Source of the DNA: Candidatus Brocadiia bacterium
GTDB taxonomy: Bacteria > Planctomycetota > PUPC01 > DSUN01
Reading direction: 5' to 3'
DNA: 6,881 nucleotides
Assembly: GCA_016782825.1 (NCBI GenBank)
Contig: JADHXT010000189.1
Span: 1-6,881 of the forward strand
In this document: positions 1-5,979 of the stretch, one piece after another
How positions within the stretch are numbered: position 1 is the stretch's first letter
Layout: every line of letters begins with the position of its first letter
Notes under the pieces: model-generated
Databases searched by the model: none
The model's input: only the letters and a program-made list of their open reading frames with translations
Told to the model about the DNA's origin: nothing
Translations under genes and position numbers: made by a program

Positions 1-1607
<1,607 letters not shown>

Positions 1608-1614
1608 GCAGGCG

Positions 1615-1634
1615 CCTCCTGGGGGAAGAGGAGG
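1615..1634 (-). promoter_or_regulatory. rpoC Shine-Dalgarno sequence within a potential anti-SD hairpin
   Basis: On the minus strand a full AGGAGG (1615-1620) lies seven bases before the rpoC ATG, an optimal RBS that fixes the start. Eight bases further upstream is its exact complement, CCTCCT (1629-1634). The mRNA could therefore fold into a 6-bp stem with an 8-nt loop that hides the whole SD. The RBS is seen directly. Whether the hairpin forms is inference, because the pyrimidine-rich stretch could equally be a single-stranded ribosome standby or S1-binding region. Confidence 0.7.
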
Positions 1635-1660
1635 AGAGAACCGTCCTGTATCGCGCTCAG

Positions 1661-1680
1661 CCGCTCCGCACGCGGAGCGG
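1661..1680 (-). other. Perfect 9-bp GC-rich hairpin in the rpoC leader
   Basis: CCGCTCCGC and GCGGAGCGG are exact inverted repeats separated by only two bases, so in RNA it would form a 7-bp stem with a 6-nt loop, or slightly longer. No T run follows on either strand, so it does not look like a simple intrinsic terminator. It sits about 54 bases upstream of the rpoC start codon. Confidence 0.6.
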
Positions 1681-1747
1681 GAAGTGGCGAATGATGCACG
1701 CGGCGCCGGGCGAAGGCGCACGGTGGGTGCGGAGTGTAGAGCGCCAT

Positions 1748-1776
1748 ATTGTAGCAAACACACCCAAGTAATGCAA
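1748..1776 (-). promoter_or_regulatory. Sigma70-type promoter for rpoC
   Basis: On the minus strand, TTGCAT (1771-1776) and TACAAT (1748-1753) are separated by exactly 17 bases. The -10 box matches TATAAT at 5 of 6 positions and the -35 box matches TTGACA at 4 of 6. The site lies in the most AT-rich patch of the gap, with a TTTTT tract (1791-1795) just upstream of the -35 box. It points at rpoC and is the best-looking promoter in the window. Housekeeping-sigma recognition is inferred from the E. coli consensus. Confidence 0.72.
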
Positions 1777-1850
1777 GAGAAAGCACCTGCAAAAACCCCT
1801 GGGCTCGATGCGCACCGGCCCCGCGCCGACCCGACCACATCATCTTGTAT

Positions 1851-1962
1851 GAGGGAAAGGGGAAAGTGAGAGTGAAAGGGAAGAGAAACCAGACGCGGCG
1901 CGCCTGCCGGCCTTGTAGGGGCAGGTCCCCATGCCTTCGTGTCTTTGTGGTTTTCTCCTCGT
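1851..1962. repeat. Composite intergenic repeat region A (purine heptamers plus GC-rich palindromes)
   Basis: This lies just downstream of the lipoprotein stop codon and upstream of the rpoC promoter. On the plus strand it begins with degenerate purine-rich units including two exact GGGAAAG heptamers (1853-1866). CAGACGCGG (1890-1898) follows, then the palindromes GGCGCGCC and GGCCGGC-like sequence, then GGGGCAGGTCCCC (a 4-bp stem), and finally CCTTCGTGTC (1934-1943). The 13-mer AGGGAAAGGGGAA and the 9-mer CAGACGCGG recur in the same order in region B (4774-4931). No coding potential is apparent. It resembles the mixed short-repeat DNA seen between genes in some planctomycete and other environmental genomes (remembered, not searched). 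Confidence 0.6.
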
Positions 1963-1970
1963 CCAGGCTC

Positions 1971-3002
1971 CTACGGCCCCGACACCGTGAGCGAGGGCCA
2001 CGGCCCCCACGCCGAGTGCAGCACGCCCAGGCACGTGGGGTAGGGTTCCGTGCCCCTCTGCGGCGGCACCTTCACCAGCACACCGGCGGCCGAGCCGTCG
2101 AAGGCGGCCCAGGCAATGTGGTAGGCGGTAACGTCGGCCCAGTACACGCGGCCGCGGTGGCGGTCGACGCCGATGCCGAAGGGACACTTCACTTGCGGCT
2201 TGGCGGCGGGCCTGTCCTTCGGCGGCCACACCTGCCGCACGGGGCAGCCCGGCTCGGCGAGTGACACGCACTGGATGCTGTCGGGGCTGCGCTTCGTCCA
2301 GTAGAGCTGCTGGCTCTTGGTGTCGAGCGCGATGCGCACGGCACCCTTGAGACCCGCTGACTCGGGGATGAGGCACGTGCGATGGCCGCCGCTCAGGTCG
2401 GCCCGCCACAGCGAGCAGGGCCACGACCGGCGGTGGAAGGCGACCCTGTCGTCCAGCGGGGCGCTCGCGTCGACCCGCACGGCGAACCAGTACATGCGGT
2501 CGCGCGGCACGTCGAGCGCCAGGCCCGACACGGCGACACGGGGCTCCATGTCCACCACGGTGTGGACCTTCCGCTCCTTGAAGTTGATGCGGCGGATCTG
2601 GTGCCGCCGCTCTTGCGTCGCCATCGATACGGCATAGTAGAGTTCGCCGTACATCTCGTCAACGGCGAAGGAGCCCACCGGCTCATGCGGCTCGCCCGGC
2701 ACAAGGCCGGCGGAGTATCCGCCATCGAAGCTCGTGGCGAAGATCGCCCAGTCTTTGCGGTTCGAGGCCCAAAGGATGCGCCCCCAACGGCTCGACACGG
2801 CGAGGCCGCCGAACTGCGGGCCGGTGTCTTCCACCACGGACTCGAGGCGCGGCGAGTCGAGCGGGCAGCGCTGGAGGGTGTTGATCTTGTTGCCGTGGCT
2901 GGTGAAGTACACGTGGGTGGGCTTGCGGCACGACGCGGCAGTCACGCACAGCCCGGCGAGCGCCAGAGCCGCCACCACGCGACGCGGCCTATACATGCTC
3001 AT
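1971..3002 (-). CDS. Probable lipoprotein with six YWTD-like beta-propeller motifs
   Basis: A 343-residue protein likely exported and possibly anchored in a membrane; its function is unknown. The N-terminus (MSMYRPRR, hydrophobic stretch 9-24) ends in AASC, so Cys25 may be lipidated. The -3 residue is Ala rather than Leu, so the lipobox is not ideal and an ordinary Sec signal is possible. Six YWTD-like strands follow at fairly regular spacing: VYFTS (31), ILWAS (76), LYYAV (121), MYWFA (170), LYWTK (233) and VYWAD (286). Several are followed by a downstream D-G or L-G turn such as SFDGG or AFDGS. Six such repeats are what a single LDL-receptor class B (YWTD) six-bladed propeller needs. I chose the ATG at 3000-3002 over a TTG at 3015-3017 because GGGGAG lies five bases before it. 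The gene begins 61 bases after the PQQ-propeller gene and is probably in its operon. Product class is fairly sure; role is not known. Confidence 0.82.
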   Translation of the reverse strand: MSMYRPRRVVAALALAGLCVTAASCRKPTHVYFTSHGNKINTLQRCPLDSPRLESVVEDTGPQFGGLAVSSRWGRILWASNRKDWAIFATSFDGGYSAGLVPGEPHEPVGSFAVDEMYGELYYAVSMATQERRHQIRRINFKERKVHTVVDMEPRVAVSGLALDVPRDRMYWFAVRVDASAPLDDRVAFHRRSWPCSLWRADLSGGHRTCLIPESAGLKGAVRIALDTKSQQLYWTKRSPDSIQCVSLAEPGCPVRQVWPPKDRPAAKPQVKCPFGIGVDRHRGRVYWADVTAYHIAWAAFDGSAAGVLVKVPPQRGTEPYPTCLGVLHSAWGPWPSLTVSGP

Positions 3003-3007
3003 GTTCT

Positions 3008-3013
3008 CTCCCC
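3008..3013 (-). promoter_or_regulatory. RBS of the YWTD lipoprotein gene
   Basis: GGGGAG on the minus strand ends five bases before the ATG at 3000-3002. It decides the start: the in-frame TTG at 3015-3017 would place the RBS inside the coding region, and the ATG at 2994-2996 would be 11 bases away. Confidence 0.6.
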
Positions 3014-3017
3014 TCAA

Positions 3018-3045
3018 CCTTCGTGTCCATTCGTGTGCATTCGTG
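3018..3045. repeat. Short tandem repeat, period 10
   Basis: The plus strand reads TCGTGTCCAT, TCGTGTGCAT, TCGTGGCCGG in register (3021-3050), preceded by CCT. The first two units differ at one base and the third is half conserved. The repeat fills most of the 61-base spacer between the two propeller genes. The ten bases CCTTCGTGTC at 3018-3027 recur at 1934-1943. Read on the minus strand it is the CACGAATGGACACGAA type of intergenic repeat that I recall from several environmental bacterial genomes. Confidence 0.65.
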
Positions 3046-3063
3046 GCCGGTCTTCTCGGCGGC

Positions 3064-4668
3064 TCACTTGAGCACGGCGCCTTGGGCCACGGCGTAGAGG
3101 TAGCGGTTGCTGGCGACGAAGAGCGTACCGTTGGCGGCGATGGCGGTGCCGTGCATGGGCGAGCCGAGGTTCACTTCGCCCAGCAGCTTCTTCTCGCGGC
3201 CGTGGGCGAGGACAAGGAAACGCTTGGAGGTGCCGAGGAACACCTTGCCGTCGGCCACGAGCGGGGTGCCCCAGGTCTCGGCCTTGGCTTCGTGCACCCA
3301 CAGGGGCTTGCCGGTGGCGGCGTCGAGGCAGTGGAGGCGGCCGGCCACGTCGGCGGCGTAGACGAGGCCGTCGGCGATGGTGGGGGTGGCCATGGTGCGG
3401 TCGAGTCCGCCGTACTGCCACACGCAGCCGCTCTGCGAGATGTCCCCGGTCTTGCTGGCGTCGATGCAGTGAAGGATGCCTTTGCCGCGACCGTGGAGGG
3501 GGTCTTGGCCGATCATCACATACACGCGGCCCTGGTGGAAGGCGGGGCTGCCGATGATCTGGCTGGGGCCGAGGTAGGCGCCGTCGTTGCGGTTGGGGCT
3601 GGCCTTCTTGCGCTTGTCGCCCTCGTAGTAGTCGATGGGCTTGCCGTTGCGGAGGCGGAAGCGGGGGGGATTGCAGTCGTAGCTCCACACCTTGGCGAGC
3701 TTGACGGGCTGGTCGCTGGGCTGGGTGAGGGCGTCGAAGGCGTAGCAGATGCCGTCGCCGCCGCCGAAGAACACCAGCGTGCGGTCACCCACGGTGCCGC
3801 TCGAGGGCGGCGACCACAGGCAGTGCCAGATGCGGTGCCCGAGCTTCAGGTCGTCGGTGGCGGCGAGCTTGCCGGTCATCTTGTCAAGGGCGATGAAGCT
3901 GGGCGCGTCGGGGCTCACCATCTTCTTGTGCGGCCCGTCCACGCCGTTCGAGGTCACGGTGTAGAGGAATCGGCCGACGATGAGCACCGAGCAGCTCGGC
4001 ACGTCGTGAGGCACCACGGCCAGCTCGTCCATCAGGTCGTAGCGCCACACAATGTCGGCATCGGCGGGGGTAAGCTTCAGCGGCTTCTTCTTGGCGGCTC
4101 CGGCCATGTAGGCGGCCTCGTCGGTGAAGGGGCCGGCGTTGCCGTCGGCCTGGCCCTGGGTGTCGAGGCACAGGATCTCGGTGGCGCAGGTCATCACATA
4201 CGCGCGGTTGCCATCCACCGTGGGCGACGAGCACACGCCGAGGTGCTGGTGGCCGTAGTGGGCTTTCTTGGGGATCTTGACGCGCTTGGGCACCACGAGG
4301 CGCCAGAGGGTGTCGCCCGTCTTCTCGTCGAAGCACTGCACGAGGCCGGCGCGGGTGGGCTTGAAGCGCGGGTCGCCGCCCAGCGTGCTGTCGTCGGTGC
4401 CCACAAACACCCGGCCCTGCGACACCGTGGGATTGCCGTAGGCAAACTTGCCGAGGCGCGCCAGCCACTTGAGGTTCTGCCGCGGCGCCGGCTGGCCGTC
4501 CGGGCCGTTGGTGCGGCGAGCGTCGAACGACGCCGGCAGCTTCGTCTCGCTGGACACGTGGTTGCACCCGCTGCCGCCGCCCCAGCGGCACCAGTCGCCG
4601 GCCGTGGCCGCAACGCTCGCGCAGAGAATCAAGGTGACGGACAACGCTCTCACTCGGCGGGCCTGCAT
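3064..4668 (-). CDS. Secreted PQQ-like beta-propeller repeat protein
   Basis: A 534-residue exported protein of the PQQ-binding-like (quinoprotein dehydrogenase-like) beta-propeller superfamily. Residues 1-23 form a clear Sec signal peptide (MQARRVRALSVTLILC, probable cleavage after ATA). The mature N-terminus has the family's W-x-x-W-G start (DWCRWGG, 25-31) and then VSSETKLP. Blade motifs recur: GNPTVSQGRVFVGT (78-91), CFDEKTGDTLW (112-122), SSPTVDGNRAYV (147-158), TSNGVDGPH (239-247), APSFIALDKMTGKL (255-268), FFGGGDGICYAFD (300-312), and late in the protein GRLHCLDAATGKPLW. The HDVPSCS...TSNGVD...APSFIALDK...GGGDG series matches a group I remember as common in planctomycetes. No dehydrogenase active site is recognised, so a catalytic role is unproven. 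The mature chain has about 13 cysteines. The start has an AGGAG six bases upstream and a plausible promoter. The lipoprotein gene follows 61 bases downstream. Confidence 0.9.
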   Translation of the reverse strand: MQARRVRALSVTLILCASVAATAGDWCRWGGGSGCNHVSSETKLPASFDARRTNGPDGQPAPRQNLKWLARLGKFAYGNPTVSQGRVFVGTDDSTLGGDPRFKPTRAGLVQCFDEKTGDTLWRLVVPKRVKIPKKAHYGHQHLGVCSSPTVDGNRAYVMTCATEILCLDTQGQADGNAGPFTDEAAYMAGAAKKKPLKLTPADADIVWRYDLMDELAVVPHDVPSCSVLIVGRFLYTVTSNGVDGPHKKMVSPDAPSFIALDKMTGKLAATDDLKLGHRIWHCLWSPPSSGTVGDRTLVFFGGGDGICYAFDALTQPSDQPVKLAKVWSYDCNPPRFRLRNGKPIDYYEGDKRKKASPNRNDGAYLGPSQIIGSPAFHQGRVYVMIGQDPLHGRGKGILHCIDASKTGDISQSGCVWQYGGLDRTMATPTIADGLVYAADVAGRLHCLDAATGKPLWVHEAKAETWGTPLVADGKVFLGTSKRFLVLAHGREKKLLGEVNLGSPMHGTAIAANGTLFVASNRYLYAVAQGAVLK

Positions 4669-4674
4669 GCAGCT

Positions 4675-4679
4675 CTCCT
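4675..4679 (-). promoter_or_regulatory. RBS of the PQQ-like propeller gene
   Basis: AGGAG on the minus strand lies six bases before the ATG at 4666-4668. It confirms the start that gives the intact signal peptide. Confidence 0.7.
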
Positions 4680-4719
4680 GGTGAAACGATGCGTGGAATC
4701 GCGCGTGGGACTTTCTTTG

Positions 4720-4747
4720 ATCTTACACCATCGGCGGCATGTCGCAA
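4720..4747 (-). promoter_or_regulatory. Candidate sigma70-type promoter for the PQQ-like propeller gene
   Basis: On the minus strand, TTGCGA (4742-4747) and TAAGAT (4720-4725) are 16 bases apart. Each matches the E. coli consensus at 4 of 6 positions, and the -10 region lies in a local AT-rich patch. The predicted leader is about 45 nt. The fit is moderate, but position and direction are right. Confidence 0.45.
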
Positions 4748-4773
4748 GCCCGCCGCCGCAGCCGCTGCGCGGA

Positions 4774-4931
4774 GTGAGAGGGACAAGTGACAAGGGAAAG
4801 GGGAAGAAGCAGACGCGGGATGGCGACATCCCGCCCACACAGGCCGCCAAACGCAGCCACGGGGGTTCTCTTTGTGGGCGGTGTGTCCACACGCCGCGTT
4901 CTTGCCGACGGCTGATGGCTGATAGCTGACC
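4774..4931. repeat. Composite intergenic repeat region B (purine heptamers, hairpins, GCTGATR heptamers)
   Basis: This fills the gap between the GNAT stop codon and the propeller promoter. On the plus strand it holds a period-7 purine-rich series GTGAGAG, GGACAAG, TGACAAG, GGAAAGG, GGAAGAA (4774-4808), then CAGACGCGG (4810-4818). Next come two inverted repeats (4815-4834, and 4831-4839 with 4873-4881). It ends with a second period-7 array, GCCGACG, GCTGATG, GCTGATA, GCTGACC (4904-4931). It shares a 13-mer and a 9-mer, in the same order, with region A near rpoC. No RBS-preceded ORF is seen. Confidence 0.65.
4815..4834 (-). terminator. Perfect 8-bp hairpin followed by a pyrimidine tract; possible weak terminator after the GNAT gene
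   Basis: GCGGGATG and CATCCCGC are exact inverted repeats around a 4-base loop (GCGA on the plus strand, a GNRA-type tetraloop; TCGC on the minus strand). On the minus strand the stem is followed by a C/T-rich stretch with only short T runs, so termination is possible but not convincing. Its place inside a repeat element found downstream of a gene fits a REP-like role equally well. Confidence 0.35.
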
Positions 4932-4946
4932 GCTTGCCCCCCGCCC

Positions 4947-5876
4947 TCATCCCGTCTCGGGCATGAAGGTGGGCAGGACGATGCCCGTGGGCTCGGGCCA
5001 CGCGCCGCGGCACTGGGCGAAGTGCAGCTCGCAGTTGCGCGCGCCCCAGGCATACATCGTCTGCACCAGATCGGCGCAGGCGCTGGGCACGAGCCACACG
5101 GGAGTGAAGCCGCGGTGGCGGGAGAGTTCGGCGTGGATGAGCGCGGCGGCCTGCGCCTCGGCGGCCACGACGCCGGGGCCGACCATGTGGCTGCCCGGAT
5201 GGGCGACGGAAACGAGGAAGCCCTCGATGGCGCCGCCCTGCCCTTCGATGACGCTCGCGTGCCAGATGCCGTCGGCGTTGGCCAGGAAGTAGCGATAGTC
5301 CTTCTCGCGGCGGATGCCCACGAGCCGCATCTCGAGGTCGGCCATGGCGATGGCGTCGTCGGGGGTGGCCTCGCGCACGCGGTCGGCGCCCGGCGGCGGC
5401 TCGATGGCCAGGCCGTCCTCGGGCACGGCGAGCAGCATGTCCTGAAACACGATGCGGGGCACGAAGCCGGCGCGGCTGTAGAGCGAGAACGAATCGAGGT
5501 TGACGGCGCTGGACACGAGGCGGACCGGCTTGCCGACGCCGTCGGCGTAGTCGGTGATGTGGGCGAGCAGGCGGCGGGCGATGCCCTGGCCGAAGCAGTC
5601 GGGGTGGACGTTCATGATGCCCAGCGACACGTGGGTCTCGCGCGGGTGGTAGAAGCACGAGCCGGCGAGGCGGCCGGTATCGAAGTCCTCGGCCACCACA
5701 CAGCACTCGCGGTCGAGGGCCTCGTACACCTGGCAGAACAGCTCGCAGTGGCTCTTGGGGCCGGTGAAGATGGCGGAGCGGCCGTTGGCCACGTACCAGG
5801 CATTGGTCGAGTCGTAGATCAACTCGGCCACAGGCCCCCACTCGTCGGTGCGCATCGGGCGGAGTTGCATATTCAT
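4947..5876 (-). CDS. Two-domain GNAT family N-acetyltransferase
   Basis: A 309-residue cytosolic protein predicted to transfer an acetyl group from acetyl-CoA to an amine; the substrate is unknown. The first GNAT domain (about 4-148) has beta4 and motif A as IMNVHPDCFGQGIARRLL (87-104) and motif B-like NLDSFSLYSRAGFVPR (126-141). The usual Q/R-x-x-G-x-G/A loop reads D-C-F-G-Q-G, so the first position is Asp. The second half (about 165-305) looks like a diverged GNAT domain: EATPDDAIAMADLE resembles a domain start, GGAIEGFLVSV the central strand, and GPGVVAAEAQAAALIHAEL the CoA loop and helix. It ends in GIVLPTFMPETG. I chose the ATG at 5874-5876 because AGGGAG lies seven bases upstream; the open frame continues further upstream but runs into the preceding gene. 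The gene appears to have its own promoter and to be a separate unit. Family is sure; specificity is not. Confidence 0.88.
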   Translation of the reverse strand: MNMQLRPMRTDEWGPVAELIYDSTNAWYVANGRSAIFTGPKSHCELFCQVYEALDRECCVVAEDFDTGRLAGSCFYHPRETHVSLGIMNVHPDCFGQGIARRLLAHITDYADGVGKPVRLVSSAVNLDSFSLYSRAGFVPRIVFQDMLLAVPEDGLAIEPPPGADRVREATPDDAIAMADLEMRLVGIRREKDYRYFLANADGIWHASVIEGQGGAIEGFLVSVAHPGSHMVGPGVVAAEAQAAALIHAELSRHRGFTPVWLVPSACADLVQTMYAWGARNCELHFAQCRGAWPEPTGIVLPTFMPETG

Positions 5877-5883
5877 CGGCGGG

Positions 5884-5889
5884 CTCCCT
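5884..5889 (-). promoter_or_regulatory. RBS of the GNAT gene
   Basis: AGGGAG on the minus strand lies seven bases before the ATG at 5874-5876. It picks this ATG over the second one two codons later (5868-5870) and over upstream in-frame starts. Confidence 0.6.
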
Positions 5890-5920
5890 GTGCCGCGGGT
5901 TGCCCTCCCCTGCTGCCACG

Positions 5921-5948
5921 ATTCTACCGGCTCGCGGCGGGACTGCAA
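5921..5948 (-). promoter_or_regulatory. Candidate sigma70-type promoter for the GNAT gene
   Basis: On the minus strand, TTGCAG (5943-5948) and TAGAAT (5921-5926) are 16 bases apart. The -10 box matches the consensus at 5 of 6 positions and the -35 box at 4 of 6. It lies in the 103-base gap after the membrane-protein stop codon and would give a leader of about 38 nt. Confidence 0.5.
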
Positions 5949-5950
5949 GC

Positions 5951-5974
5951 GGCAAAGGCGCCTCTTGCGGCACC
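5951..5974 (-). terminator. Possible weak intrinsic terminator of the membrane-protein gene
   Basis: Just after the TAG stop on the minus strand, GGTGCC and GGCGCC can pair (six pairs, one of them G-U) around the loop GCAAGA, followed at once by TTT. The T run is short and soon interrupted by GC, so it is a weak candidate. The position, directly after a stop codon and before a new promoter, is what makes it plausible. Confidence 0.35.
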
Positions 5975-5979
5975 AAGCC

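Larger units (their letters stand above)
1608..1741 (-). promoter_or_regulatory. Predicted structured 5' leader of rpoC
   Basis: If transcription starts about 6-7 bases after the TACAAT box, the rpoC mRNA has an untranslated leader of roughly 134 nt. It contains three inverted repeats: a weak 5-bp one (1703-1707 with 1715-1719), a perfect 9-bp one (1661-1680), and a 6-bp one that includes the Shine-Dalgarno sequence (1615-1620 with 1629-1634). No open reading frame with a convincing RBS was found inside it. I do not recognise a known riboswitch or ribosomal-protein leader class. The leader boundary rests on the promoter prediction. Confidence 0.5.

Noticed and set aside
1661..1680. Intrinsic terminator upstream of rpoC
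   Set aside because: The stem is perfect but no T run follows on either strand, and it lies downstream of the likely rpoC promoter.
1851..1962. Insertion sequence remnant
   Set aside because: There is no transposase reading frame, no clear terminal inverted repeats and no target-site duplication; short dispersed repeats explain it better.
3003..3017. TTG start for the lipoprotein five codons upstream
   Set aside because: It would put the GGGGAG RBS inside the coding region and has no RBS of its own.
2734..4929. A 731-codon open frame on the plus strand
   Set aside because: It runs antisense to the PQQ-like gene, part of the lipoprotein gene and two intergenic gaps. Its low-complexity Ala/Val/Gly/His composition is what GC-rich third positions give on the opposite strand. 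There is no domain or RBS.
4774..4931. CRISPR array
   Set aside because: Repeat units are only 7 bases, contiguous and degenerate; there are no unique spacers and no cas genes.
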